From positions 1,116,001 to 1,180,000 of the forward strand of contig NZ_CP013386.1 in assembly GCF_001523745.2 (NCBI RefSeq): a DNA stretch of 64,000 nucleotides, in the 5' to 3' direction. The notes under the pieces are model-generated. The model was not told the DNA's origin, made no database searches, and saw nothing but the letters and a program-made list of their open reading frames with translations. This stretch comes from Burkholderia mayonis. Lineage in GTDB: Bacteria; Pseudomonadota; Gammaproteobacteria; Burkholderiales; Burkholderiaceae. The position numbers and the translations under genes were made by a program. The stretch's first letter is position 1. Every line of letters begins with the position of its first letter. Shown here piece by piece: positions 18,347 through 27,354 of the stretch.

Positions 18347-18757
18347 TTCATTCTCCTGACGATGGCGTAAAGGCCATCCGAAGCCCGTCGCCCGAACGGC
18401 GGATGCGCTCGACTTGCGGCGCGGGCATGTGTTGGACAGACGAAGCGGGAAGGAGTGCTGGCGCGGATGGGGCGGGTGTGCGGATTTGGGGGAGGTTTGT
18501 CGCGGTGACCGGCGGGGAATAACGGGGCGGAAATGGGGTGTCGGTGGCCGGCGAGGGGCGGCTGGATCGTCGATGCGTTCGATCGGCTGGATTGTCCGAA
18601 TGGCCGAATCGACGGAACTGCGGCGTGCTGCGAAAGTGACGGGGTGCTGCGGCGGGATGCGTACGGTGGAGGATCGGCGAAATCGACCGGCCGGCGAAGC
18701 GATGCGCCACCGATCGCTCGCCAACCCGCGCGCGCTACTTCGGCGAGCGGCTTCGCG
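18347..18757. other. Former upstream region of the displaced gene
   Basis: About 410 bp between the IS copy and the MFS gene. On the minus strand it ends GTCAGGAGAATGAA directly at the IS edge, so it probably holds the original promoter of the gene at 17099-17716. No gene seen. Confidence 0.5.
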
Positions 18758-20131
18758 TCACCCCGCAGCGGCGGCTGTGTCGCGCTGCGCCTTGATTCGC
18801 ATCAGGCTGACGGCCGCCGCGACGGCGGCGAACGCGGTTGCGGCATAGAGTGCGATCGTCGGTCCATGTTGTGGCGCGACGCCGAAGATCAATGCGACGA
18901 GCGCGGCGCCGAGCGTCTGTCCGGTGAGCCGCGCGGTGCCGAGCATCCCGCTCGCGCCGCCCGTGCGCTCGCGCGGCGCGGACGACAGGATCGCGCGATT
19001 GTTCGGCGACTGGAAGAGTCCGAAGCCTGCGCCGCAGAGCGCCATCCGCCAGACGATGTCGACGGGCGTCGGATGTGCGCCGATCGTCGCAAGCGCGAGC
19101 AGGCCCGATGCGAAGAGCGCGAGGCCGATGCCGCCCAGCGCGCCCGCCGAATAGCGGTCCGATAGCACGCCCGCGAGCGGCGCGGCGATCACGATGACGA
19201 GCGGCCATGGCGTCATGTAGAGCCCGGTCTGCACCTGCGAGAAGTCGAGCGTGTTCTGCAGCCAGAATGGCAGCGCGACGAACGCGAGCATCTGCGACGT
19301 GAACGACGCGACCGATGTGCCGATCGACAGCGCGAAGATCGGGATGCGCAGCAGATCGACGGGCAGGAGCGGCGCAGGCTGCGTCAGTTGACGTTTGACG
19401 AAAAAGTAGCCGATGACGATGGCTGTGAGCGCGGTGGCCGCGGCGCTCGCGTGGTTTTCGCCATGCCCGAGTTCGTCGACGGAGACGATCAGCAGCCCGA
19501 ACACGCATGCGTTCATCACGGCGCCGATGAAGTCGTACGGCGCGTTGCGGCCCGGATTCACGGGCAGTGCGCGCAGGCCGCCGTACACGGCGGCGACGCC
19601 GATCGGCACGTTGATCGCGAAAAGCCACGGCCACGGCGCGACGGCGAGCACGGCGGACGCGACGGTCGGTCCGATTGCCGACGAAAGCGCGACGACCATC
19701 GCGTTGATCGCGACGCCGCGCCCGAGTTGCGACGACGGATAGATCATGCGGACGAGCGCGGTGTTGACGCTCATGATGCCGGCGGCGCCGAAGCCCTGAA
19801 TCACGCGCAGTGTCGTGAGCGTGGGCAACGTGCTCGACAGCGCGCAGCCGAACGACGCCGCTGTGAAGAGCGCGAGCCCCGCGATGTAGACGCGCCGATA
19901 GCCGATCCGGTCGCCGAGCGACGCGAGCGGCAGCAGCGAAATCGTGACGGCGAGCTGATACGCGTTGACGATCCAGATCGACGCGGCGTCGGATGCGCGC
20001 AGATCGCGGGCGATCGTGGGCAGCGCGACGTTCGCGATCGCGCCGTCGAGCACGGCGAGCGTGATGCCTAGCGCGACGCAGACGATCGCCCAGTAGCGTT
20101 GCGGGAGCGGCAGTCCGGAGTCGGCGTTCAT
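18758..20131 (-). CDS. MFS drug:proton antiporter, DHA2 (EmrB/QacA) family
   Basis: A 457-residue inner-membrane exporter with about 14 hydrophobic segments. Motif C-like and DHA2 features include LDGAIANVALPTIARDL (TM1, residues 28-44), WIVNAYQLAVTISLLPLASLGDRIGYRR (motif A) and RVIQGFGAAGIM. Likely exports toxic organic compounds; substrate unknown. Monocistronic, without an adjacent regulator. Confidence 0.9.
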   Translation of the reverse strand: MNADSGLPLPQRYWAIVCVALGITLAVLDGAIANVALPTIARDLRASDAASIWIVNAYQLAVTISLLPLASLGDRIGYRRVYIAGLALFTAASFGCALSSTLPTLTTLRVIQGFGAAGIMSVNTALVRMIYPSSQLGRGVAINAMVVALSSAIGPTVASAVLAVAPWPWLFAINVPIGVAAVYGGLRALPVNPGRNAPYDFIGAVMNACVFGLLIVSVDELGHGENHASAAATALTAIVIGYFFVKRQLTQPAPLLPVDLLRIPIFALSIGTSVASFTSQMLAFVALPFWLQNTLDFSQVQTGLYMTPWPLVIVIAAPLAGVLSDRYSAGALGGIGLALFASGLLALATIGAHPTPVDIVWRMALCGAGFGLFQSPNNRAILSSAPRERTGGASGMLGTARLTGQTLGAALVALIFGVAPQHGPTIALYAATAFAAVAAAVSLMRIKAQRDTAAAAG

Positions 20132-20251
20132 GGCGGAAGCGATGGCGAGGCGGCGAGGGTGCGGCGATTCGTTGCGAATGTAACCGCCGGCTTGCGCGCT
20201 GACGCGCCCGGCCGGCGGCGAAGGACCGGGCGGGCGCCCGGCCCGGACGGC

Positions 20252-20755
20252 TTACTTCAGTTCGTAGAGGCCGGTGTAAGTCGTCGAATCGAGTTCGTTC
20301 AGATGGATCATGAAGCGGGCGACAGCATTGGTTGTGTCCTTCGTGACGGGCACGGCGTCGACCTTCAGCGCGTGCAGGCGAAAGATGTAGCGGTGCGGCT
20401 TGTCGCCGCGCGGCGGCGCGGCGCCGCCGAAGCCTTCGTCGCCGTAGTCGTTGCGCACCTGCACGGCGCCCGCGGGCAGCGCGGCGCTGCCTGCTGCGCC
20501 CGCGTCTTGAGGCAGGGCCGCCGCGTCGACCGGGATGTTGACGACGGTCCAGTGCCAGAAGCCGCTGCCCGTCGGCGCGTCGGGATCGTAGACCGTCAGC
20601 GCGAGGCTCTTCGCATCGGCGGGCACGCCTTCCCAGTGGAGCGCGGGCGACCGGTTGCCGCCGTCGACGCCGAAGCCTTCGTGTTTGTATTCCTGCGCCT
20701 TCGGCATGAAGCCGTTGGCCGGAAACTCGTCAGTCCAAAGCCGGAAATCAGCCAC
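20252..20755 (-). CDS. YbhB/YbcL-type phosphatidylethanolamine-binding (PEBP/RKIP) protein
   Basis: A cytoplasmic 167-residue PEBP-fold protein. The signature DPDAPTGSGFWHWTVVNIP forms the ligand pocket, and GGAAPPRGDKPHRYIFRLHAL is the second conserved block. Bacterial members bind small anions or phospholipid heads; a role as a kinase inhibitor is only carried over from the eukaryotic name. The start has GGAGG just upstream. Confidence 0.9.
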   Translation of the reverse strand: MADFRLWTDEFPANGFMPKAQEYKHEGFGVDGGNRSPALHWEGVPADAKSLALTVYDPDAPTGSGFWHWTVVNIPVDAAALPQDAGAAGSAALPAGAVQVRNDYGDEGFGGAAPPRGDKPHRYIFRLHALKVDAVPVTKDTTNAVARFMIHLNELDSTTYTGLYELK

Positions 20756-21172
20756 GGGGGCCTCCTCGTGAAGTTCGACAGAAAGACGCCTGCGTCGCGG
20801 CGACGAATGCTCGCGAGCATCGGCGTGAGCCGGTCGAGTGTATCACCGGCGCTTGAATCATGAAGTCGGGCGGAACGAGGGGATAACAGCGCATTGCGGG
20901 CAGCGCCGTGCGTTGTGCAGGGGGGCGGCGAAGCGGTGCGGAATCGGCGAAGGCGTGGCCTCTCGAACTCGTGCGGGGGGCGGGCGTGCGCTTGGGATCA
21001 GACAATCAGGTGATCGGGACTCGGGAGACCATCGGTGAGGTGATCAAGCGTGATGTGATGTCGATCGGCCGCGACGGCCACTCGACAGGCCGATCGACAG
21101 GCCAGTCGACGCTTCGAGACGCGGCGAATCCGTTCGCCAATCGAGCGGAGGCGACACGCTCCGCCGTCGCCG
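20756..21172. other. Intergenic stretch without a recognised gene
   Basis: About 415 bp between two minus-strand genes. It contains the short direct repeats CGACAGGCC near 21084-21110 but no convincing gene or terminator. Confidence 0.5.
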
Positions 21173-21553
21173 TCATACCTCGAAATCGAGCCCGCCGATC
21201 AGCACGAGCGCATCGGCTTGCGTGCGCGAGCCGAAGTCGATGCCGCGCGCGTTTTCCCAGGCCGGCAGCTTGCGCCCCAACGCCGCGAGATAGCGCTCGA
21301 AGCGCGCGGGCCCGTCCGCCGCCATCAGATGCTCGATCTCGTCGGTGTCCCACGTGAGCGCGATGTCGAGCGGATGCGCGTAGCCGCGCGCGTGCTCGGC
21401 GGGCGGCGCGACGATCCGCACTTGTGTCGGATGTCCGTGCCCGCCGTAGCCGATGACCTCGGCGCTCGCCCTGTGACCCAGCAAGTCGGCGATTGCGCGC
21501 GCGATGCGCGGCGCGAACTCGGTATCGAATCGGCGGGCGGTGTCTGGGCTCAT
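21173..21553 (-). CDS. Hypothetical protein (DUF5594-like)
   Basis: A 126-residue soluble protein starting MSPDTARRFDTEFAPRIARAIADLLGHRASAEVIGYGGHGHPTQV and ending ALVLIGGLDFEV. GGAGA precedes the ATG at 21553. It looks like the small Burkholderia-restricted DUF5594 family from memory; I cannot confirm that. No function can be read from it. Confidence 0.75.
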   Translation of the reverse strand: MSPDTARRFDTEFAPRIARAIADLLGHRASAEVIGYGGHGHPTQVRIVAPPAEHARGYAHPLDIALTWDTDEIEHLMAADGPARFERYLAALGRKLPAWENARGIDFGSRTQADALVLIGGLDFEV

Positions 21554-21715
21554 CGAGGGCGTCTCCTTGGTGGTGCCGAAAATCGTAGCACGGCCCATGC
21601 GGCGCGCGAGCACGGATGTGACACGCGTAATTGCGCGTTACCGCTTGCTGCATCTATTACGGTCGACGGCGCCCACAATGGATTTCGTCATGCACCACGT
21701 TTGGCGGAGTCCAAC

Positions 21716-22084
21716 ATGAAGAAGATCGCGGCAGTTCTGGTGACGGCGGGCAGCCTCGCGCTTGCCGGCCCGGCCAGCGCACACGATCGCGGCGGCGATA
21801 TCGTCGGCGCGCTGATCGGCGGTGCGGTGCTGGGCGCGATCGTCACGTCCGCGCTGAACCCCGCGCCGGCCGTTGCGTATTCGGCGCCCGCATATCGGGC
21901 TCCCGCGTATCAGGTGCCTGCCTATCAGCCGGCGCAGTACCAACCCGCGCCTGCGTACGGCGGTCCGCCCGCGGGCTATTGCTACGACCAGTATCGACGC
22001 GCATACGTCGGTTGCGGCGCGCAAGCGTACGACGACGGCTACGGCGCGTACGGCTACGCGCAGCCGCAGCCTGCCGGGTGGTAA
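21716..22084 (+). CDS. Secreted Ala/Pro/Tyr-repeat protein
   Basis: A 122-residue exported protein. The signal peptide (residues 1-22, ending GPASAHD) leads to a glycine-rich hydrophobic segment (IVGALIGGAVLGAIVTSAL), then repeats of the type APAYxxPAYQ and a C-terminal YCYDQYRRAYVGCG part with two Cys. Ribosome-binding site GGAG. Similar Gly-zipper plus PAY-repeat proteins are common in Burkholderia; role unknown, probably envelope-associated. Confidence 0.8.
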   Translation: MKKIAAVLVTAGSLALAGPASAHDRGGDIVGALIGGAVLGAIVTSALNPAPAVAYSAPAYRAPAYQVPAYQPAQYQPAPAYGGPPAGYCYDQYRRAYVGCGAQAYDDGYGAYGYAQPQPAGW

Positions 22085-22480
22085 CGGGAACGACGTGCTG
22101 GGAGTGGGCGCGATGTGCGGCCCGGCGCACGCGATCCGGCGGCCGCATCCATGCGGTGTGGGTCGGATCGCACTGGTTCGATCGAGCGGATTTTGCGGCT
22201 GTCGGGACGCCTTGAATGCCGATGCCGATGCCGATCGAGCAGCGACGCGCTATCGAAGCGCGTGAAGTGCGTGAAGCGTTCCGCCTGAACGTTCTTCGAG
22301 AGGAGCGAGCAGGGCGGATGCCGCGATCGGCGGCGTCGGACGACGATGTCGCCGACGCACCGAGCCCTCTTCTTCAGGCAGGTCGATCGTCAGCGCGTCC
22401 GCTGCGATCGTCGCGGCGGTCCGCGACCGTAACCGCCGTGCGTTTCTTCGATACAACTCGTTGCAAATCGACGGCGAACC
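22085..22480. other. Intergenic stretch without a recognised gene
   Basis: About 395 bp between converging genes. A GATGCC/GCCGAT hexamer is repeated three times near 22215-22236. No gene seen. Confidence 0.5.
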
Positions 22481-22846
22481 TCAGTGCCGTCCGCCGTGGC
22501 CGCCGCCATTGCCGCCTCCGCCCGGCCAATCGTTGCCGCCGCGGTCGTTGCGGCCGCCTTGCCAGCCGTGGCCGCGCTCGCCACGCGATTGATCGCCGTG
22601 CCAATTGCCGCCGCCGCGCCCGCTGCCTCGCCAGCGGTCGCCGCCGCCCCGCCAATGGTCGCGGTCCCGCCATCCGCCGCCGCCCCAGATGTTCACCGTC
22701 CCGTACACGGGCGAATAACCCGGTCCGTACACATAACCGCCCGGATAGTACGGCTGCGCGTAGCCATAGCCGTAACCGTCGTCCGGCACGGCGACGCAGC
22801 CGGCAAGGAGCGCCGCGGCTCCGAGCGAAGCGACAAGTTTCAGCAT
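22481..22846 (-). CDS. Gly/Arg/His-rich putative lipoprotein
   Basis: A 121-residue lipoprotein. The lipobox LLAGC is at residues 13-17, followed by a Tyr/Gly segment (DDGYGYGYAQPYYPGGYVYGPG) and a low-complexity tail rich in Gly, Arg, Trp, Asp and His ending GGGNGGGHGGRH. The start at 22846 gives a standard lipoprotein signal. Function unknown; likely surface or periplasmic. Confidence 0.75.
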   Translation of the reverse strand: MLKLVASLGAAALLAGCVAVPDDGYGYGYAQPYYPGGYVYGPGYSPVYGTVNIWGGGGWRDRDHWRGGGDRWRGSGRGGGNWHGDQSRGERGHGWQGGRNDRGGNDWPGGGGNGGGHGGRH

Positions 22847-23018
22847 GGCATGCTCCCTTCTCCCTGTTTTCACTGCCGTTTCCATTGTGAAGCGCACAGA
22901 CCCGCTTAGTTCGAAGCGAATTGTGTCTGCACATTACAATCACGAAAGCAGTCGAAATGCGGAAGTTGGCTGTGCGTGGCGCTTCCGTCCATATTCAATC
23001 ACTCTTCAGGAGCACCGT

Positions 23019-23558
23019 ATGAAATCAGCCTCTCGCTTGGCCGCCTGGGCGGCATGCGCCGCATTCGTCGGCTTCTCCGGCGTCGCGGCGGCGGCGAGCG
23101 CGTCGACGCCCGCCGCGGGCGTCGACGCCGCGTCCGCGCCCAAGCCGTCAGCGGAAGACATCAAGATGTTCCCAGCCGCGCAGGCGGGGCAGAAGCGCAC
23201 GGTGATCGTGCTGCCCACCGAAAAGCTGGAGGACGACATTCGCGTCGAGCTGATCGTCGGCAAGGCGATCAAGGTCGACTGCAACCAGCACTGGTTCGGC
23301 GGCGATCTCAAGCATGAGACGGTGCAGGGCTGGGGCTATTCGTATTACGTGCTCGCCGATGCGAAGGGGCCGGCCGGCACGCTGATGGCGTGCCCGGGGC
23401 AGGGCGCGCAGGAGGCGTTCGTGCCCGTCCGCGGCAGCGGCTATCTGCTGCGCTACAACAGCCGCCTGCCGATCGTCGTGTACGTGCCGAACGGATTCGA
23501 TGTCCGCTACCGGTTGTGGTACGGGTCGAACGAAGTGGCGCGCGCGGTCGAGAAGTAA
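23019..23558 (+). CDS. eco: Ecotin, periplasmic serine-protease inhibitor
   Basis: A 179-residue exported ecotin. The signal peptide ends near AAAASA, then a Pro/Ala linker leads to the ecotin domain from about residue 45. The paired cysteines (C88 in VDCNQHW, C125 in LMACPG) match the ecotin disulfide that braces the reactive loop. Aligned from memory to E. coli ecotin (STMMACP), the P1 residue is Leu122 here rather than Met. LLRYNSRLPIVVYVPNGFDVRYRLW is the dimer-forming C-terminal strand. Ecotins inhibit trypsin-, chymotrypsin- and elastase-like proteases and protect bacteria from neutrophil elastase. Confidence 0.93.
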   Translation: MKSASRLAAWAACAAFVGFSGVAAAASASTPAAGVDAASAPKPSAEDIKMFPAAQAGQKRTVIVLPTEKLEDDIRVELIVGKAIKVDCNQHWFGGDLKHETVQGWGYSYYVLADAKGPAGTLMACPGQGAQEAFVPVRGSGYLLRYNSRLPIVVYVPNGFDVRYRLWYGSNEVARAVEK

Positions 23559-23653
23559 GCGGCGCTGCGCCTATCCGAAGCGATCCGGCTTGGCCACGCG
23601 GCGCAATGTGCGGGCGGCGTGCGGTGCCCCGGCGGCGGCCGCACGCCGGGGCG

Positions 23654-24802
23654 TCATGGCATCGAGCACGTGAGCCAGCGACGGATCTTCATCGCATCGG
23701 CGATATGGTCGCGCGGCCCCGGTGCGCCGAGCAGCACGATGTCGACGGGGCGCCCGCGCACCGCGTAGCGGAGCACCACGCAATGGCCGGCTTCGTTGAT
23801 GAAGCCGGTCTTCTGCAACATGATGCTCGAGTCGCCCGCGCGCACGAGCGCGTCCGAATTCACATACTGGAGCTGGCCGCGGCCGGGGAAGACGGTTTTC
23901 GACGTATCGGTCGAGAACGTCTTGATGCGCGGATAGCGGCTCGCCGCGGCGACGAGCCGCGACAGATCGTGCGCCGTCGACACGTTGCGAGGCGACAACC
24001 CGGTCGCGTTGACGAAATGCGTGTGCTTCATCCCGAGCGTGCGCGCCTTGCGGTTCATCGCGGCGACGAATGCCGGGCGGCCGCCCGCATAGTCGCGCGA
24101 CAGCGCCGCCGCCGCCCGGTTTTCCGACGACATCAGCGCGATGTGCAGCATGTCGCGGCGCGACAGCACCGAGCCGACCTTCAGGCGCGATCCCGTGAAT
24201 TTCTCGTAGTCGCGGTCCTGTGCGCTTACGCGCAGCTGCCGCGACAGCGGTGCGCGCGTGTCGAGCGCGACCATCGACGTCATCAGTTTCGTGACCGACG
24301 CGATCGGCACGACGCGATTCGCATTTTTCTCGATCAATACCGTGCCCGTTCTTTCGTCGACGACGTAGATCGCGCGTGAGCGCAGCAGGCTGCGCGACGC
24401 GCCGGTGTAGCCGCAGCTTGCGAGCAGTTGCGGCTTCGCGGCCGCAGTCGCGGCGACGACGTTGCGCGACGCGCGGTGGCGCTTGCGCGTCGGTTGATGC
24501 GGACGCGCGATCGAGCGCGTGCGATGTCTGATTTTTTTGTGGATCGCCGGGGACTTTTTCTTCACGTGCGGCCGATGATGTCGCACGCGCGCTGTGCGCT
24601 TGACGTGCTTCGCATGAACGCTGCGCGCGACGCGGCAGGCGTTGCCGTGCGCAGCCGACGTGCGTGCGCAGGTCTTTCCCGCCGCGTGCGCGGGTGGCGC
24701 GAACGCGACGCACAGAATGGACGCGATCCAGACGAGGCAAACGGCGGACAGCAGACGGACGACAAAGCGGCGGGAGCGTGGACGATGCGGCGTGGATGAC
24801 AT
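23654..24802 (-). CDS. D-Ala-D-Ala carboxypeptidase/endopeptidase, peptidase S11 (PbpG-like)
   Basis: A 382-residue periplasmic low-molecular-weight penicillin-binding protein. A signal anchor (about 14-41) is followed by an unusual, strongly basic His/Arg/Lys region (about 41-125), then the catalytic domain with SVTK (169-172, nucleophile Ser169), SEN (226-228) and KTG (331-333). It should cleave D-Ala cross-links of peptidoglycan, as PbpG (PBP7) does. It is transcribed towards ecotin; the two genes converge. Confidence 0.88.
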   Translation of the reverse strand: MSSTPHRPRSRRFVVRLLSAVCLVWIASILCVAFAPPAHAAGKTCARTSAAHGNACRVARSVHAKHVKRTARVRHHRPHVKKKSPAIHKKIRHRTRSIARPHQPTRKRHRASRNVVAATAAAKPQLLASCGYTGASRSLLRSRAIYVVDERTGTVLIEKNANRVVPIASVTKLMTSMVALDTRAPLSRQLRVSAQDRDYEKFTGSRLKVGSVLSRRDMLHIALMSSENRAAAALSRDYAGGRPAFVAAMNRKARTLGMKHTHFVNATGLSPRNVSTAHDLSRLVAAASRYPRIKTFSTDTSKTVFPGRGQLQYVNSDALVRAGDSSIMLQKTGFINEAGHCVVLRYAVRGRPVDIVLLGAPGPRDHIADAMKIRRWLTCSMP

Positions 24803-24974
24803 GGCGATCGAGCAAGGAACGGAATTCGGGCGAACGTATCGCGCGGTAGGACAGCGGACCGGCCGGGAAATTCGCGGCGGCGGCGATTTCGGTTGCTTCG
24901 GCGAGGGGCGTCGTGCGAGCGGGCGTCAAGGACGGCGAGTGCGCGGCGACGCCGTCGCGAGCGAAGCCGCGGCG

Positions 24975-25199
24975 TCACTCCCAGATGCTGCGCACGGCGA
25001 CCGCGACGATCACCGGCACCGAAAAGACGAGCGGGATCGCGAAGTACGGCGCTTCGCGATCGACGAGCCACGAGTAGATCACCCACGCTGCGCCGAGGCC
25101 GAACGTCACGAGGCCGACCAGCACGGCGAATAGGTTGAGCGCGAGGATCGACGGGCGGCTGCGTTTCTTGGCGGCGGGATCGGGAGGGCTGTCTTTCAT
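24975..25199 (-). CDS. Small two-TM membrane protein
   Basis: A 74-residue protein with two hydrophobic helices (NLFAVLVGLVTFGLGAAWVIY and FAIPLVFSVPVIVAVAV) after a short basic N-terminus. The start at 25199 is preferred over an in-frame ATG at 25271. Function unknown. Confidence 0.65.
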   Translation of the reverse strand: MKDSPPDPAAKKRSRPSILALNLFAVLVGLVTFGLGAAWVIYSWLVDREAPYFAIPLVFSVPVIVAVAVRSIWE

Positions 25200-25977
25200 C
25201 GCGATTCGGAAGGCTTCGTGGCTAGCCGCGCGCAGGCTGCTGGCGGCGGTCGGGCGGCGGACCGGCGGCAAACGCGGCGCGGGTCGCAGCAGACGGCGGC
25301 GTGCGGTTGTGCTCGTCGCCTCGCCGACGGTGTCCGGAACGGTGGATCGACATCAATCATCGCAGTAAAGCTTGCGGCCTTGCAAGGCATGCATCGCGCG
25401 TGCCAGGCGAAAGGAGATGTCCATGGCGATTCGGGCGATGTGCGATGCGGGCTCGCTCGCGGCATCGTCCGAAGGCCGCATTGCCGATGCAGTCTCGTCG
25501 GCTGCAATCGACGGCGCGGCATGACGCGCGTTCGACGTGCGCTCGTCATGCCGCCACGCGAATCGAACGCGCATCGCGCGCGTTCGGTCGCGAGTATGGC
25601 GATCGGCGCCGTGGTTTCCGTCAACTGTTCCACTTGGATTCGAGCTTCTGGACGCGTTCATATAGAGCGGCATGGCTTTCCGTTTGGCTCACGACTTTGT
25701 CGTTCACTTGATGTCGTCCTGGTAATGGCTTTAATTGTGCGACTGCCGGGTAATGTCGATTGGAGCAGCGATGGTCATGGCGCAAAAATATACGAATACC
25801 GGGCTTTCTGCGGGAGTCGAAGGGGGCGTGGAAACGGGCGTCGGCGGCGATACGGTGCGGGTGCTTATTGCGCGTTTTCGCATCGGAAGCGAATGGCCGG
25901 CCGCATCCGGGCAACGCGATCGGAACTTGCCGACGGGGCTTACGTCTCATTCGGAACGAATAGTTCCGGGGGAATTC
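25200..25977. other. Long stretch upstream of the Ivy-type gene with two marginal small frames
   Basis: About 780 bp without an established gene. Two very small frames deserve mention: 25423-25524 (+, 33 aa, AAGGAGA upstream) and 25621-25707 (-, 28 aa, GTG start, MNDKVVSQTESHAALYERVQ...). GC drops around 25600-25800. The 3' part likely holds the promoter for the lysozyme inhibitor. Confidence 0.4.
25621..25707 (-). CDS. Possible 28-residue small protein
   Basis: GTG-started frame preceded by CAGGA, reading NDKVVSQTESHAALYERVQKL and ending SKWNS. The composition looks like a real amphipathic helix rather than a GC-rich shadow, but length and start make it uncertain; it could be the tail of a decayed gene. 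Confidence 0.25.
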   Translation of the reverse strand: MNDKVVSQTESHAALYERVQKLESKWNS

Positions 25978-26454
25978 ATGATCTTTCATCTCTTTCGTTC
26001 GTTCGCATGGGCCACAGCGATGGCCGTATTGATCGCCGGCGTGGCGGGGCCGGCGGTCGCCGCCGACGAGCCCGCGCCGACTTTCTTCGAGGCCATTGCG
26101 CAAAGCGCGAACCGCATCGCTTGGAAGCGGATGCTCGCGAAGGAAACGCGCGTGCCGGGATGGCTCGCGAGCGAGAACCGGGTCAGTTCGCCGTACAAGC
26201 GCGAGCGGATCGACGGCGCGTCGTATCTGGTGGGGTGGATGTGCAAGCCGCACGATTGCGCGGCCAACCAGTTCTACGGCGTGATCGACGAAGACGCACA
26301 CCGGATGTGGGGGATGCTCGTGACGCTGCCCGAGATGCCGGGCGCCTACGACGCGCCGAGCAAGTATGCGAGTTTCCGCTGGTTCGGCAAGCCGGACGGA
26401 CGGATGAAGGCGTATCTGCAGGAGCAGTTGAAGCAGGATCCGAACTGGAAGTGA
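25978..26454 (+). CDS. Ivy-type inhibitor of vertebrate lysozyme
   Basis: A 158-residue exported protein. The signal peptide (about 1-29, ending GPAVAADE) is followed by a domain with the diagnostic CKPHDC loop (residues 89-94), which in Ivy plugs the lysozyme active site, plus LLVTLPEM-like and PSKYASFRWFGKPDGRMKAYLQ blocks typical of the family. GGGGG precedes the ATG at 25978. It should block C-type lysozyme and perhaps lytic transglycosylases in the periplasm. Ecotin and a PBP lie within 3 kb. Confidence 0.9.
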   Translation: MIFHLFRSFAWATAMAVLIAGVAGPAVAADEPAPTFFEAIAQSANRIAWKRMLAKETRVPGWLASENRVSSPYKRERIDGASYLVGWMCKPHDCAANQFYGVIDEDAHRMWGMLVTLPEMPGAYDAPSKYASFRWFGKPDGRMKAYLQEQLKQDPNWK

Positions 26455-26874
26455 CGTGCGCAATGCGGTTCAGACGTGCGTTCGCAGGTACTGCACACAT
26501 TTCGCGCGGAGCATCGGCGCTTCGATCGTCGTATTGTCGATGTCATGGCAGCAACGCTGAAATAGCGGAGAGGCCGAAAGGAGCACTCGTTCGTCGACGG
26601 CGTACATCGAGTGTGCAATTTCGCCGGACGCGCGTGCGAGTCAAATCCGGTCGCGCCAGTCGCATTGGGTCTGCAGCGACGACAGCCACGCGCCGGCCAC
26701 GCACGCATCGATTCGACCGGATAATCGGGGCGCAACCACCCGCGGGTCAGCGTCCGGGTGACAAGCTGGTTGATCACGAGAAAGCACAGTAAGTCGACGT
26801 ATCGGGTATGAATTGACGGGTGCGCGTCGTGTCCGGGTTACGCATCCGGCGCCCGGCCGGACGCCGCGGCGTCG
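26455..26874. other. Intergenic stretch without a recognised gene
   Basis: About 420 bp between the Ivy-type gene and rpsU. A stretch at 26560-26660 has a tRNA D-arm-like run (GGAGAGGCCGAAAGGAGC) but no cloverleaf that I could complete. Confidence 0.45.
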
Positions 26875-27087
26875 CTAGTACGGCTTCTTGGGCGGCATCG
26901 ACCGCTTGAGACGTGCTCGCTGGCGCGCGACCGCGCTGGCCTTCTTGCGTTTTCGCAGCGCAGTCGGTTTTTCATAGCTGCGGCGGTCGCGCAATTCGCG
27001 AATCAGGCCAATGCGTTCGATTTCTCTTCGAAAGCGCCTGAGCGTGATGTCGATGGGTTCGTTGAGCCTGGGCGTGATGGTCGTCAC
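26875..27087 (-). CDS. rpsU: Ribosomal protein S21 (bS21) paralogue
   Basis: A 70-residue bS21. From a GTG at 27087 it reads [28 protein letters not shown], with [22 protein letters not shown] and a basic end [10 protein letters not shown]. The GTG is chosen because AAGGAAA lies just upstream and it gives the exact family length; the upstream ATG at 27144 adds 19 residues unlike S21. bS21 sits at the mRNA exit of the 30S subunit and influences initiation. Its divergence ([11 protein letters not shown] for the usual NEPFEVALRRF) suggests one of several paralogues rather than the main copy. Confidence 0.9.
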   Translation of the reverse strand: MTTITPRLNEPIDITLRRFRREIERIGLIRELRDRRSYEKPTALRKRKKASAVARQRARLKRSMPPKKPY

Positions 27088-27354
27088 AAGTTTCCTTGGC
27101 GTAAGTAGGAAGACGGGGCGAAGTGCGTTCATCGGGGGCGGCACATGATCTTGCCGGCCATGCCTCCGATTCGAGCTCCGAATGTCCGACGCCTAGCGAC
27201 AGCACCCGGACGGTGGCTTGCGATCGACCTGCGCGATTTCATTCCGCGGCACGAGACACGGAACTTTGTCGACGACCATTTCACCGGACGGGAATCGTCT
27301 AAGGTGCTCTCGTCGAATCGAGGTTTTCTGCGGAATGCGAAGAAGCGACGCCGG

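Noticed and set aside
25423..25524. 33-codon frame with AAGGAGA upstream
   Set aside because: Composition is like random GC-rich codons and nothing supports it beyond the ribosome-binding match.
26555..26665. tRNA-like run (GGAGAGGCCGAAAGGAGC) between the Ivy-type gene and rpsU
   Set aside because: I could not complete acceptor, anticodon and T stems; the following CACTCG/CGAGTG stem encloses a loop far too long for an anticodon.
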